Origin: Paenibacillus sabinae T27
Lineage (GTDB): Bacteria; Bacillota; Bacilli; Paenibacillales; Paenibacillaceae
Direction of reading: 5' to 3'
Assembly (NCBI RefSeq): GCF_000612505.1
Contig: NZ_CP004078.1
Span: 209,001 to 273,000 of the forward strand
Length of the DNA stretch: 64,000 nucleotides
The notes below the pieces were generated by a model. That model did not search any database. It was not told the DNA's origin and was given only the letters and a program-made list of their open reading frames with translations. Made by a program: the position numbers and the translations under genes. Of this stretch, positions 54,407-63,568 are shown in pieces; position 1 is the first letter of the stretch, and each line of letters begins with the position of its first letter.

Positions 54407-54772
54407 TATGCCTGCCGGTCAGGCAGCCAACCGGATGGCGGTGCGGTCCGTTTTGGCTTCTTCCCTGAATCGGTCTTCAGGCAGCGGCAGATTCCGGACA
54501 AACCGGGTTGAACCGCTCTGCTGAAGCCCCAAGTGTGAGTGTGATTGTATTTTAAAATTGATTATTTTGTTCATCTCAAACAGCCCCCTAAAGTATGTCT
54601 GACTCCGATTTATCTATATACGAGTTCGACGGTTGGAATAATAATCCTGTTTAATTTTAAGAAAAAAACGAGTTTTTTCATAGTTGGCGAACATATGCTT
54701 AGGCGACGCGAAACGGCTGCACCCCCGGTATTGGGCGGAGCAGCCGTCTTATTACGCAGTGCTATGGGAAGT
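54407..54772 (-). other. Gap between efflux pump and diguanylate cyclase
   Basis: No gene is seen. Two hairpins are present: ACGGCTGC/GCAGCCGT at 54713-54747, probably a weak terminator for the DHA2 pump, and an AAAAAAACG-AGTTTTTT element at 54662-54678. Confidence 0.5.
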
Positions 54773-56317
54773 TTACAGGGTCTCGGGGATCGTGCCGGCG
54801 ATAGTTTCGGCGGTGTCCTCTTTCTTGGGAGAGAGCACTTCTTTTTTAAGAAACCAGCAGATGAAGAACGTCAGAATAACAAAAATGAGCGAAATCGAGA
54901 ACACATTCTGAAAGGCTTGCGCGAACACCGTTTTCACCTCGGTCAGCAGCTGCGGCGAGATACCGGCCGGGATTCCGCCCGCCGCCAGATTCTCCGACGT
55001 GCCGGGAGGCAACTGACTGCTGAGCGGTGCGACGCCTCTGCTGATATGGCCGGAGAGCAGGCTGCCGAACACGCTGAGCCCGATGGTCGCCCCGAGCGAT
55101 TGGAACAGCTGGACCGTGGATAAGGCGATGCCGCTGTGTTTTTTATCTACCGATTCCTGAACAATCAGCGTATTTCCGCCGAACATTGCCCCCATGCCGA
55201 CGCCCAGGATCACAAAGCAGACGATGATGTAAAGAACGCCCGTGTGGATGCCGATTCGCGACAGCAGGAAAAAGCCGGCAATAGGCAGGGTGAAGAACAG
55301 GATAAACAGGTTCCGGTAAGCGACGCGCGTGATCAGTGAACCGAACACAATGCTGGCCGGGATCACACCCGCCATGAACGCCAGCGACAGATAGCCGGAA
55401 GCGGTCGGCGTCAGGCCCATGACATTTTGCGAGAAGAACGGGAAGAGGGCGATCCCGCCCATAATGCCCAGCATCAGGATGAACACCAGAATGGAGAGAA
55501 CGACAACGTTCCGGTTCTTGAATAAATGCATGGGGATGACGGGTTCTTCCGCCCGGCGCTCGATGTTGATGAACAGGGCGATCAGAAGGGCGGAGACCGC
55601 AAGCAGCCCCATAATAACGGGAGAGAACCAGCCGTAGCCCTGATTGTCAATCAGCACGGGTGCAAGCAGCAGGGACAAGAGCGCCAGCATCAGCGTGCCG
55701 GCCCCGGCCCAGTCGATGGCCCGCTTCTCCTCGCTCCGGGATTCGTTAAGTCCCTTGGCGAGCAGTAGCGCGGAGAGAACGCCAACCGGGAGATTGATCA
55801 GGAACACCCAGTGCCAGCTGAACTGTCCGACGATGTAGCCGCCCAGCGTCGGGCCGAGCAGCTGCGGAATAATCATCATCGGGCCGGCCAGGCTCTGGAT
55901 TTTGGCGCGCTGCTCCAGCGGAAAGATCTCGCCGATAATGACGAGCGCAAGCGGCATCAGACCGCCCGCGCCGACGCCCTGGATGCCACGGCCGACAAGC
56001 AGCATCGTCATGGACTGCGCGAACCCGCTGACGATGGACCCGCCGATGAACAGCGCCATGCAGCTTAAATACACCCGCTTGCGTCCGTACAGATCAGCCA
56101 GCTTGCCGAGAATGGGCATGAACATCGTAACGGCCAGCATATAAATGCCCGCCACCCAGCCGTAGAGGGCGAGACCGTGCAGCTCGCGGATAATTGTGGG
56201 CATCGCCGTCGCCACAATTGTCTCGTCCAGCTCTGTAAAGATCAGGCCGATCATCAGCGCGGCCAGCACCAGATATTTGTTGTTGTTGCCAAGAGCGTTG
56301 GTTTGAATGGGACTCAC
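54773..56317 (-). CDS. DHA2-family (EmrB/QacA) MFS drug efflux pump
   Basis: The protein of about 514 residues has 14 hydrophobic helices and DHA2 motifs: LDETIVATAMPTIIREL (motif D1), GKLADLYGRKRVYL (motif A) and GRGIQGVGAGGLMPLALVII (motif C/B). It exports drugs by proton antiport. The start is uncertain: the GTG at 56317 fits the conserved beginning, but GAGGTGAG around it could itself be the ribosome site for a start at an ATT. Two inverted repeats upstream suggest repressor control. Confidence 0.88.
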   Translation of the reverse strand: MSPIQTNALGNNNKYLVLAALMIGLIFTELDETIVATAMPTIIRELHGLALYGWVAGIYMLAVTMFMPILGKLADLYGRKRVYLSCMALFIGGSIVSGFAQSMTMLLVGRGIQGVGAGGLMPLALVIIGEIFPLEQRAKIQSLAGPMMIIPQLLGPTLGGYIVGQFSWHWVFLINLPVGVLSALLLAKGLNESRSEEKRAIDWAGAGTLMLALLSLLLAPVLIDNQGYGWFSPVIMGLLAVSALLIALFINIERRAEEPVIPMHLFKNRNVVVLSILVFILMLGIMGGIALFPFFSQNVMGLTPTASGYLSLAFMAGVIPASIVFGSLITRVAYRNLFILFFTLPIAGFFLLSRIGIHTGVLYIIVCFVILGVGMGAMFGGNTLIVQESVDKKHSGIALSTVQLFQSLGATIGLSVFGSLLSGHISRGVAPLSSQLPPGTSENLAAGGIPAGISPQLLTEVKTVFAQAFQNVFSISLIFVILTFFICWFLKKEVLSPKKEDTAETIAGTIPETL

Positions 56318-56343
56318 CTCGAATAAAAAGAATGGTCTTGCGT

Positions 56344-56380
56344 GTAAAGAATCCTTTACCAAATTACAGCAGGACTGTAA
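56344..56380 (-). promoter_or_regulatory. Two inverted repeats upstream of the DHA2 pump
   Basis: GTAAAG-AATC-CTTTAC (56344-56359) and TTACAG-CAGGA-CTGTAA (56364-56380) lie 27 and 47 bases upstream of the pump start, around a TTTACA -35-like element on the minus strand. They look like operators of a TetR- or MarR-type repressor, which is not encoded nearby. Confidence 0.55.
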
Positions 56381-56669
56381 ACGGAATTTAAACGGCTTTC
56401 CATTTCCTTGTTTTGCGCGGAGCATTCCGCAGTCCATATCCCCGAAAGTTCGACTTTATTATAAGCCGGGGCGCTCACGTCCCAAACCGTCCGCAGGGCG
56501 ATTCTGCACTCGGTCCAGGGATGTATATGGGAAGAGAGCGCCTGCTCCTGTGAGAACGGCGCAGCCGTCTCTTCATGAAAAAGACACTGTCGTATTCTTG
56601 CTCTCTTATCCGTCAAGCCTGCCCCGCGGAAGGGCAATCGGGTATAATGGCGGTGTGGAGGGATGCTTC

Positions 56670-57272
56670 ATGGATCAGGCATTATTCGATCTTGTCTATC
56701 AGGCCGTCGCCCGGCGCGACACCCGGTATGACGGGGTTTATTATACCGGGGTCAAGACCACCGGCATCGTATGCCGGCCATCCTGCCGGGCCAGAACGCC
56801 CAAGCCGGACAATGTGGCGTTCTATCCGTCACTGGAGAAGGCGCTTGAGGCGGGATTCAGGCCCTGCAAAAGATGCCGTCCCGACGAGGGCGGGCCGCTG
56901 CGCCCGGACGCCGTTCTGGCGGCTCAGGCCGATGCCGTGATCAGCGCCGGGTACGGAGAGCGGCTGACGCTGAGCGGCCTGGCCGGGCGGCTGAAGGTCA
57001 GCGCTGCCCATCTTCACCGTACCTATAAGGAGGTGACCGGCCTTACTCCGGCCGCCAAGCTGGATCAGGTACGGCTGGACAAAGCCCGCGGGCTTCTGCG
57101 GTTTGGCCGGATGCCCGTGTCCGAAATCGGCAGAGCGGTCGGCTTTCGCGGCGCCTCCCATTTTGCCGCATGGTTTCACCGGCATACGGGAGCGTCGCCC
57201 ACGGAATACAGAGAACGGATTCAAGGAGGAACGGCCAATGAGCCAGAAGACAATATACCGGCACGCCCTTAG
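56670..57272 (+). CDS. adaA: AdaA-type methylphosphotriester DNA repair protein and activator
   Basis: The product of about 200 residues has the Ada N-terminal zinc site Cys35, Cys39, Cys66 and Cys69 (TGIVCRPSCRAR, RPCKRCRPDEGG), which takes methyl groups from DNA phosphotriesters, and an AraC helix-turn-helix (LSGLAGRLKVSAAHLHRTYK; VSEIGRAVGFRGASHFAAWF). Methylation of the cysteine turns it into an activator of the alkylation response. GTGGAGGG stands before the ATG; the promoter has TATAAT with a poor -35, as expected for an activated gene. It overlaps adaB by 35 bases. Confidence 0.94.
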   Translation: MDQALFDLVYQAVARRDTRYDGVYYTGVKTTGIVCRPSCRARTPKPDNVAFYPSLEKALEAGFRPCKRCRPDEGGPLRPDAVLAAQADAVISAGYGERLTLSGLAGRLKVSAAHLHRTYKEVTGLTPAAKLDQVRLDKARGLLRFGRMPVSEIGRAVGFRGASHFAAWFHRHTGASPTEYRERIQGGTANEPEDNIPARP

Positions 57273-57792
57273 CTTCGGGGGCCGGACATGGACGCTTTGG
57301 GGTGGCGCGGATGGGCTGTGCCGCCTGTCCTTTCAGCATGATACGGAGCAGACGGCCAAAGTCTGGCTGGACCGCTACGCTCCGGGCAGCGGCGTAACTG
57401 ACGATAAGCGGCCCTTTGAAGAATGGGGAGCGATTCGCCTGCTGGAGGACTACTTTGCCGGTCGGCGGCCGGACTTCCGGGAGCTGCCGCTCGATCTTAG
57501 GGGAACGGCGTTTCAGCGGGAGGTATGGACGGCGCTCGGCGATATTCCGTATGGCGAGGTCATCACGTACGGGGAGCTGGCGGGGCGAATCGGCCGGCCG
57601 GGGGCGATGCGTGCCGTGGGCGCGGCGAACGGCCGAAACCCGCTGCCGGTGTTTCTTCCCTGCCACCGGGTCATCGGGGCGAATGGCACCCTGACCGGCT
57701 ATGCCGGAGGGCTCCGGCTCAAGCAGGAGCTGCTGGAACTGGAGGGAATCGCCCATGTGGCGGCGGCCGGACATGAACGATTTGCTTTTTGA
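57238..57792 (+). CDS. adaB: Methylated-DNA-protein cysteine methyltransferase
   Basis: The 184-residue enzyme contains the suicide cysteine Cys142 in FLPCHRVIGANG, the DNA-binding helix RAVGAANGRNPLP and the YGEVITYGELAGRIGRP stretch. It removes methyl groups from O6-methylguanine. AAGGAGG precedes its ATG inside the adaA end. Its own end overlaps alkA by 20 bases. This is the second step of an overlapping adaA-adaB-alkA repair operon. Confidence 0.95.
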   Translation: MSQKTIYRHALSFGGRTWTLWGGADGLCRLSFQHDTEQTAKVWLDRYAPGSGVTDDKRPFEEWGAIRLLEDYFAGRRPDFRELPLDLRGTAFQREVWTALGDIPYGEVITYGELAGRIGRPGAMRAVGAANGRNPLPVFLPCHRVIGANGTLTGYAGGLRLKQELLELEGIAHVAAAGHERFAF

Positions 57793-58672
57793 GCTGCCGC
57801 TGCCGGAGCTGTTCGATTGGAAGGCCTGCCTCGATTATATGGCGCGCTCGCCGCTGGAATGTCTGTACAGGACGGACGGCGAAGGGGTGACTCGCCTGCT
57901 TCGGGCGGACGGCGAGTCGCTGCTGGTCCGGCTGACCGCGCCGGAGCAGGGGCGGCTGCGGGTGGAGCTGCTGGAAGGGAAGCGGCCGGGGGATGCCGGG
58001 CTGGAAGAACTGGCGCGGTATATCCGCGACTGGTTCGATCTGGACCGCGACTTGCGGCCGTTCTATAGGCTGGCTGAGGGCGATCCCCTGCTCGGCCCGC
58101 TGGCGGAACGGTTTCGCGGCCTGCGCATTGTCGGCATCCCCGATTTGTTCGAGGCCCTGTGCTGGGCGATCCTCGGGCAGCAGGTCAACCTCGCCTTCGC
58201 GTACAAGCTGAAGGCGAGGCTTGCCGAAAGCTACGGCGAGTCCGTCCTGTGGTCGGGTGGCCGTTACCATCTGTTCCCGGCCCCGGAGCGGCTGCTCGGC
58301 GCGCCGGAGGAGGAGCTGTGCGCCCTCCAGCTGAGCCGGAGCAAGGCGCGGACGATTATTGCCGTCGCCGATCTCATCGCCGATGGCGCGCTAAGCCGGG
58401 AAGAGCTGCTGGCCCTCGGCTCGCCGGAGGAAGCTGAGACGAGGCTTACCGCGGTGAAGGGAATCGGTCCCTGGACCGCCCAGTATGTAAGGATGCGCTG
58501 CCTCCGCGATGCCTCGTCTTTTCCCATCGGGGACGTCGGCCTGCACAACGCGGTCAAGGCCGTGCTTGGGCTGGACCGGAAGCCGTCGCTTCCTGAGCTT
58601 AGGGAGCTGTTCGCGGGCTGGCGGGGCTGGGAGGCTTACGCGACCTTTTATTTGTGGCGGGTGCTGTATTGA
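57773..58672 (+). CDS. alkA: DNA-3-methyladenine glycosylase II (AlkA-like)
   Basis: The product of about 299 residues has the N-terminal AlkA domain and a HhH-GPD core: FEALCWAILGQQVNLAFAYK, LTAVKGIGPWTAQYVRMRCL (hairpin-helix) and FPIGDVGLHNAVK, with the catalytic Asp in GDVGL. It removes alkylated purines. The ATG at 57773 lies inside adaB. Co-expression with AdaA and AdaB through overlapping frames ensures a coordinated alkylation response. Confidence 0.94.
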   Translation: MNDLLFELPLPELFDWKACLDYMARSPLECLYRTDGEGVTRLLRADGESLLVRLTAPEQGRLRVELLEGKRPGDAGLEELARYIRDWFDLDRDLRPFYRLAEGDPLLGPLAERFRGLRIVGIPDLFEALCWAILGQQVNLAFAYKLKARLAESYGESVLWSGGRYHLFPAPERLLGAPEEELCALQLSRSKARTIIAVADLIADGALSREELLALGSPEEAETRLTAVKGIGPWTAQYVRMRCLRDASSFPIGDVGLHNAVKAVLGLDRKPSLPELRELFAGWRGWEAYATFYLWRVLY

Positions 58673-58826
58673 CGTTCACCGCGTCGATCATGGGGATGGA
58701 CGCGGTCTACTGCCTGATCGACTCCGCTCCCTAGGAAGCGAAGAGTAAACTTCGCGAGCTGCTGCAGCTCATGCGGGGCGGGGTTAATGGCGACTTTGGG
58801 ACGAATCCGGGATTCGAAGGAGAAAC

Positions 58827-58853
58827 AAAAATAAACTTCGGCCAAGGCCGAAG
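58827..58853 (-). terminator. Terminator of the YdjO-like gene
   Basis: CTTCGGCC-TT-GGCCGAAG on the minus strand is a perfect stem followed by TTTATTTTTG. Confidence 0.9.
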
Positions 58854-58881
58854 CTTGAGGTTAACCTGTGTGGTGCTTAAT

Positions 58882-59094
58882 TTAATGTTTAGATTGAGTG
58901 GGACTTGTATTAACTACCGCAGGGAGCATTTTCTCGCCTTTTTCCATCGGAGACTGGCATATGGAACAGGTGGGCTGGACCAAGAAAACAAAATTGTCTC
59001 TCATCCAACCGTTGCAGCTTTCATTGGTACAGGACCATATGGCCGTGAGTTCCTCCGGAATATTGTCCAGAGGTCTTTTTCGTGAATAGTACAA
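58882..59094 (-). CDS. YdjO-like cold-inducible small protein
   Basis: The 70-residue protein (MYYSRKRPLDNIPEELTAIW...) has four cysteines in two knuckles, CTNESCNGWMRDNF and CSICQSPM, the pattern of the YdjO zinc-ribbon family found in Bacillus and Paenibacillus. It follows a csp gene on the same strand, beyond the csp terminator. The function is unknown beyond cold induction of the relative. The frame on the opposite strand is not supported. Confidence 0.8.
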   Translation of the reverse strand: MYYSRKRPLDNIPEELTAIWSCTNESCNGWMRDNFVFLVQPTCSICQSPMEKGEKMLPAVVNTSPTQSKH

Positions 59095-59129
59095 GAAGCA
59101 TCCTTCTTTCTCTCACGGAGTTATTGTCG

Positions 59130-59172
59130 TAAAAAAACAAACGCCCCAAACGCTAGGTTCGGGGCGTGTTTT
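59130..59172 (-). terminator. Terminator of the csp gene
   Basis: On the minus strand ACACGCCCC pairs with GGGGCGTTTGT and runs into TTTTTTTACG. Confidence 0.92.
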
Positions 59173-59178
59173 CCGGAT

Positions 59179-59379
59179 TTACAGTTTAACGACGTTCTCG
59201 GCTTGCGGACCGCGGTTGCCTTGAACGATGTTGAACTCAACGCGTTGGCCTTCATCAAGAGTCTTGAAGCCTTCGCTGACGATTGCGCTGAAATGCACGA
59301 ATACGTCGCTGCCGCCTTCAACCTCGATAAAGCCAAATCCTTTGTCTGCGTTAAACCATTTAACTGTTCCTGTTTCCAT
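59179..59379 (-). CDS. Cold-shock protein (CspA/CspB family)
   Basis: The 66-residue protein is a typical OB-fold Csp: [17 protein letters not shown] (RNP1) and DVFVHFSAI (RNP2), ending in [10 protein letters not shown]. It binds single-stranded RNA and DNA. AAGGAGG precedes the ATG, and the region up to about 59520 is probably the long 5' leader normal for csp messages. It is transcribed separately from the YdjO-like gene. Confidence 0.96.
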   Translation of the reverse strand: METGTVKWFNADKGFGFIEVEGGSDVFVHFSAIVSEGFKTLDEGQRVEFNIVQGNRGPQAENVVKL

Positions 59380-59616
59380 TGTAGAAAACCTCCTTGTTTT
59401 GTTGAACATGACCTTTAAATTTCTAACTTTCGTATAAAAATAAAAAATCACATATTGCACAAAGTTATGCACTCAAAATCATAACCCTCTGCAATATGTG
59501 AGTTCAGGTCAAAATTCCAATACAGTAATCTTAGCAGATTCCGGAGGCGGATACAACCCATATTTAAACTTAATTTAAATGCTTCCATAACAAACTGCAT
59601 GGGTGGCCGGATTTAT

Positions 59617-61022
59617 TTAATCCAGCCACGCTTCTTTCAGCGCCCTGATGCCGTCGTCAATGCGCTCCTCCGGTATTCCTCCAAAGCCAAGGATAAACGA
59701 TGGCTCCGTCCAGGACGGCCGGTTCCACCAGGTGTAGCCCATCGGCGCGATCCGTGCGTCGGCCTTCCTCGCCGCCGCTGCAAGCTCCTCCTCCGTGCCG
59801 CCGCTCTTAACGGTAAGCAGCAGATGAAAACCGGCGTTCCTGCCAGACAGTGCCGCCGCATCTCCGAAATGGCGATTTATTGACCGAATGACGGCGTCGT
59901 GCTTGCGCTCGTAGAGCTGGCGCATCCGGCGCAGATGCCTGCCGAAATGTCCCCGCTCCATAAAATCATGCAGCGCCATTTGATTCAGCCTGGAGGCCGA
60001 GTGCTCCAGATACAGTTCGTTCTTCAGGCGGTAATAGGCCGGAAGGAGAGCTTCGGGCAGAACCATATAATGCAGGCAGAGCGCGGGTGACACAGATTGC
60101 GCGAAGCTGCCCATATAAACGACGGGACTATGATCCGCCAGACCCTGCATGGAAGGAATCGGCCTTCCGTGATAGCGGAATTCTCCATCGTAGTCGTCCT
60201 CGATCAAGAGGCCGCCGTTGTTCAGCGCCCACTCCAGCAGCCGCATCCGGCGCGCAATCGGCATCGTCATCCCACAGGGGAATTGATGAGAGGGCGAGAC
60301 ATATAGGACTTGCGCTCCGCTCCCGATCAGGCGCTCCACATTCAAGCCGTCCTTGTCCAGCGGCAGCGGCACGGTGCGAAATCCGTGTCTTTGAAATATA
60401 GAAGGCAGCAGGTGATATCCGGGGTCCTCAAACCCCAGACTGTCTGAATACTCGCGAAGCATCAAGGCGAGCAGGGAGGACAGCGTATACTGGTCGCCGC
60501 CGATCACAATTTGTTCCGGAGTGCAGCGAAGCCCCCGGAATTGGCGCAGATAAGAGGAGATGCTGTCCCGGAGGGCGGGTTCGCCCTGCGGATCGCCGTA
60601 ATGCAGAATATCTCCCCGTCCTACCTGCTCTTGTAGCGGATTTCTCCAGATTTTATGCGGGAATAGGGTAAAAGTCATTTTTGGATTGGTGAAAATCATA
60701 GGCATACTCCCGTTCATCCCGGGCTGTAACCCGATAGGATGGCGGAGCTGCCCTCCGCAGTTCCGCTGAATCATAGCTATGTATAGCTTGCAAATAATAG
60801 CCGCTCTTCGGCCTGCTGGTTAAAGCCTTCGGCGAGAAGCTGTTGGTAGGCCGTTTCGACCGGAGTGGCGCTGATATGAAGCTGCGAAGCCGCCGACCGG
60901 ATCGAGGGGAGCCGCACGCCGTAGGGAAGCCTGCCGTTCATAATTTCCCGCTTGAGGAATTCGTAGAGCTGAATATAGAGGGGGTTCCTTCCGGATTCAT
61001 TCAGGCTGGGGAAGATCAGCAT
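59617..61022 (-). pseudogene. MocR-type GntR/aminotransferase regulator, frameshifted twice
   Basis: The first frame gives the GntR winged helix (NPLYIQLYEFLKREIMNGRL, PSIRSAASQLHISATPVETA) and then leaves it near 60822. The middle is readable in another frame (TSRPKSGYYLQAIHSYDSAE), and an extra T in the run at 60692-60695 moves into the third frame that carries the aminotransferase domain (GDPQGEPALRDSISSYLRQF). The PLP-lysine motif is changed to GSFAQSVSPALCLHYMV (usually SFSK...LRxG). Two frameshifts and loss of Lys make it dead. Such proteins normally regulate vitamin B6 or amino-acid genes. Confidence 0.9.
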
Positions 61023-61128
61023 ATCTGTTCTCCTTCATCTGTCCTTTTAAATTTATCCAATTTGTACATTTTAAAGGATGCAGTTATGAAATACCATAGC
61101 ATTATCAAGGAAACAGGAGATGAACATA

Positions 61129-61683
61129 ATGCGCACGGGAGCCAGATTTTTGACGGGAGAGCGGGTTTATTTGCGCCCGATTAACACGGAAGACGCAGAG
61201 TGGTACTATCACCAGCTATACGGCACCGAGACGAGAAGACTGACGGGGACGCAGAAGATGTACACCAAGGAGCAAATTGAACGCTATGTTCTTGAAAAAG
61301 CGGACGACGCCTCCGCCGTGCTGCTGCTGATCGCTCTGAACGAAAATGACGAAAGAATCGGCGATATCGCGATTCAGGACATCGACCGGATGAACCGGAA
61401 CGCAAATATCCGCATTGCCGTAAGCGAAGAGAATCAGCAGGGCAAAGGCTATGGGCGGGAAGCGCTGCTACTTATGCTGGAATACGGCTTTGGCATTTTG
61501 AATCTGCACCGGCTTGAGCTTGAAGTATATTCGTACAACAAACGCGCGCTCCATGTGTACGAGGGACTCGGATTTACGAAAGAGGGCGTACGTCGGGAAG
61601 CGCTGTACTATGATCATGAATACCATGACATCATTACGATGAGCCTGCTGGAAGAGGAATACAGGAAGAAGTTCTGCAGCTAA
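61129..61683 (+). CDS. GNAT N-acetyltransferase (RimJ/RimL-like)
   Basis: The 184-residue protein has RVYLRPINTEDAEWYY at the start, the acetyl-CoA-binding ENQQGKGYGREALLLMLEYG and NKRALHVYEGLGFTKEGVRR near the end. It resembles the ribosomal-protein/aminoglycoside-type RimJ/L branch. AGGAGA lies eight bases before the ATG at 61129. It is divergent from the MocR remnant, which may once have regulated it. Its stop overlaps a CtsR-like box. Confidence 0.88.
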   Translation: MRTGARFLTGERVYLRPINTEDAEWYYHQLYGTETRRLTGTQKMYTKEQIERYVLEKADDASAVLLLIALNENDERIGDIAIQDIDRMNRNANIRIAVSEENQQGKGYGREALLLMLEYGFGILNLHRLELEVYSYNKRALHVYEGLGFTKEGVRREALYYDHEYHDIITMSLLEEEYRKKFCS

Positions 61684-61700
61684 GGTCAAAAAAGGTCAAA
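61683..61700 (+). promoter_or_regulatory. CtsR-like box 1
   Basis: AGGTCAAA-AAA-GGTCAAA fits the tandem heptad GGTCAAA-NAN-GGTCAAA of CtsR. It lies on the stop codon of the GNAT gene, before a terminator, about 175 bases upstream of hsp20. Confidence 0.75.
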
Positions 61701-61741
61701 TTAATCAAAACAGCAAAATAAATCTTAGTAAACGCCCCAGG

Positions 61742-61763
61742 ACGCCGAAATTCGGCGTTTTTT
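61742..61763 (+). terminator. Terminator of the GNAT gene
   Basis: ACGCCGAA-A-TTCGGCGT is a perfect stem with a one-base loop (a larger loop forms in practice), followed by five to six Ts. Confidence 0.85.
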
Positions 61764-61778
61764 CGTCTGTAATCGGCT

Positions 61779-61834
61779 TTGAGACTTACTCGGAGGAGGG
61801 CTATAATAAACATGTAAGGTCAAATAAAGTCAAA
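61779..61834 (+). promoter_or_regulatory. hsp20 promoter with CtsR box 2
   Basis: TTGAGA (61779-61784), 17 bases, TATAAT (61802-61807), then GGTCAAA-TAA-AGTCAAA at 61818-61834, with a further GTCAAA at 61835-61840. The box covers the expected transcription start, the usual place for CtsR repression of clp and hsp genes. Confidence 0.92.
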
Positions 61835-61857
61835 GTCAAATGAGAGGAGAATGCAAG

Positions 61858-62307
61858 ATGTTTGATCTGGTTCCTTTTGGAAAACGGCGTGAAGAGGCCT
61901 TTGGCCAATTGGCCAAATCTTTCGGTGATTTGTTTGGGGACGACTTCTTCGCTCCGCTCAAGAGCTCTACCCTGTCGATCCGCACCGATATCCGCGAAGC
62001 CGGGGACCACTATTTGATTGAGGCCGAGCTTCCGGGATTCACCAAAGATGAGATTGTGATTGATTACGCGGCGCCGTACCTGACGATCAAGGCGGTGCGC
62101 AAAGAAGAGAACACCGAGGAGAACAGCGACCGCCAGATTGTCCGCAAAGAGCGTCGATACGGAGAATACGTCCGCAGATTTTACGTTCAGGACATCAAGG
62201 AAGAGGGCATTCGGGCTTCCCTGAAGAACGGCGTATTGTCGCTTGAGGTACCGAAACGGCAAAAACCGGAGGGCACGCGGATTGAAATCCGGGATGACGA
62301 ACAATAA
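61858..62307 (+). CDS. Small heat-shock protein Hsp20
   Basis: The product of about 149 residues has an alpha-crystallin domain: IRTDIREAGDHYLIEAELPG, EIVIDYAAPYLTIKAVRKEE and the C-terminal GVLSLEVPK (GxLxxxxPK). It keeps unfolding proteins soluble as an oligomer. The ATG at 61858 has AGAGGAGA upstream. Directly preceded by a sigma-A promoter with a CtsR operator, so heat-induced. It is followed by its own terminator before the dnaJ-like gene. Confidence 0.95.
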   Translation: MFDLVPFGKRREEAFGQLAKSFGDLFGDDFFAPLKSSTLSIRTDIREAGDHYLIEAELPGFTKDEIVIDYAAPYLTIKAVRKEENTEENSDRQIVRKERRYGEYVRRFYVQDIKEEGIRASLKNGVLSLEVPKRQKPEGTRIEIRDDEQ

Positions 62308-62358
62308 GGCGAATTTCTTAAATGAAAAGAGGAAATTGGCCATTAATATAGATATGAG

Positions 62359-62402
62359 AAGCGCATTGTAGATGATTTTCCGGCTATAATGCGCTTTTTT
62401 TT
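62359..62402 (+). terminator. Terminator of hsp20
   Basis: AAGCGCATT and AATGCGCTT form a perfect nine-base stem around a 20-base loop, followed by eight Ts. Confidence 0.92.
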
Positions 62403-62493
62403 CGAAGATATATGGACTTGGGATACCAATACGATTACAGCGCCGGCATTACGGGGAAATAAATAATATAGGAAAGAAAGGGGGGGCGCGAGG

Positions 62494-63468
62494 ATGGCGG
62501 AACCCGGATATTATGAAGTGCTCGGCGTCAACAAGGACGCATCCAGACAGGATATTAAAAAAGCGTACCAAAAGCTCGCCAAGCAGTGGCATCCCGATGT
62601 GAACAAGTCGCCCGGAGCGGAGGAACGGTTCAAAAAAATAGCCGAGGCGTATGAAACGCTCGGGAACGAGGAGAAGCGCAAAGCCTACGACGAAGCTCTG
62701 AAGTACGGATTCGGGCGCGGACCGTCGGGCGGCGAGACCTCCTGGGAAGCGCCAGGCGGAGGATGGAGCGGAGGCTTTTCCTTCAATGGAGCGGACATTC
62801 CGGACGGTGACCTGTTCGATATGTTCTTCGGCGGCGGGGGAGCGGCTAACCGGGCGGGCTTTGATTTTTTCTCGGGCGGCCGGCGGCCGGGAACCAGCGG
62901 TTTTGCCGGAAGCATGGGCGGCATGGGCAATATGGGCGGCATGATGGAAGCCCGGCTCGACATTTCACTGGAGCAGGCGTATAAAGGCGGCGCCGTCACC
63001 GTCCAGGCCGGAGGGCGGACGGTGACCGTCAATATCCCGCCAAGGTCCGGTGACGGAACGGCAATCTCCGTGCCAGAAAGTGGCGAGATGCTGATTGTCC
63101 TGAACATCCGCTCACACGAGACCTACGAAGTGAGCGGCGGGGATCTTCGCGGCACCCTGCAAATCGCCCCCTGGCAGGCCGTACTCGGCGGCGGAGCCAA
63201 AGTCTCCCTGCCGGACGGAAGCGCGGTCAAGCTGAAGATTCCGGCAGGCATCCGGAGCGGCCGAACGCTGCGGATACCCGGCAAGGGGCTTAAGCGGGAG
63301 AACGGCTCATACGGAGATGTGCTGTTCGACATCGAGCTGGTTGTGCCGGAGCAGGTAAGCGAGACGGAGAAGCAGCTGTACCGCCAGCTGGAGCAGTCCT
63401 CGGGTTTTCAGGCAGGCGCCAAAAAGCGGCCCCCCGAAGGCAAGCGCCGCGGCGCTGCGGCTGGGTAA
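62494..63468 (+). CDS. DnaJ/CbpA-like co-chaperone
   Basis: The 324-residue protein has a J domain ([20 protein letters not shown] with HPD in QWHPDVNKS), a Gly/Phe-rich linker (about 75-155) and two DnaJ C-terminal substrate-binding domains without the zinc-finger CxxCxGxG repeats ([40 protein letters not shown]). This is the CbpA type. It stimulates DnaK ATPase. The ATG has AAAGGGGGGG upstream. It lies between hsp20 and clpB. Confidence 0.93.
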   Translation: MAEPGYYEVLGVNKDASRQDIKKAYQKLAKQWHPDVNKSPGAEERFKKIAEAYETLGNEEKRKAYDEALKYGFGRGPSGGETSWEAPGGGWSGGFSFNGADIPDGDLFDMFFGGGGAANRAGFDFFSGGRRPGTSGFAGSMGGMGNMGGMMEARLDISLEQAYKGGAVTVQAGGRTVTVNIPPRSGDGTAISVPESGEMLIVLNIRSHETYEVSGGDLRGTLQIAPWQAVLGGGAKVSLPDGSAVKLKIPAGIRSGRTLRIPGKGLKRENGSYGDVLFDIELVVPEQVSETEKQLYRQLEQSSGFQAGAKKRPPEGKRRGAAAG

Positions 63469-63568
63469 GCGGGCGTGGGGCAGAATCGCTGGCTAAGGCC
63501 ATAAGCGAGGACTAGAACGGGAACGAATGAGTGTGAAAAGAGACTAATGTGGAAGGGAATGAGTCAGA

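Noticed and set aside
54545..55123. 192-residue plus-strand frame
   Set aside because: Most of it is antisense to the DHA2 pump; composition is charged and repetitive as in other shadows.
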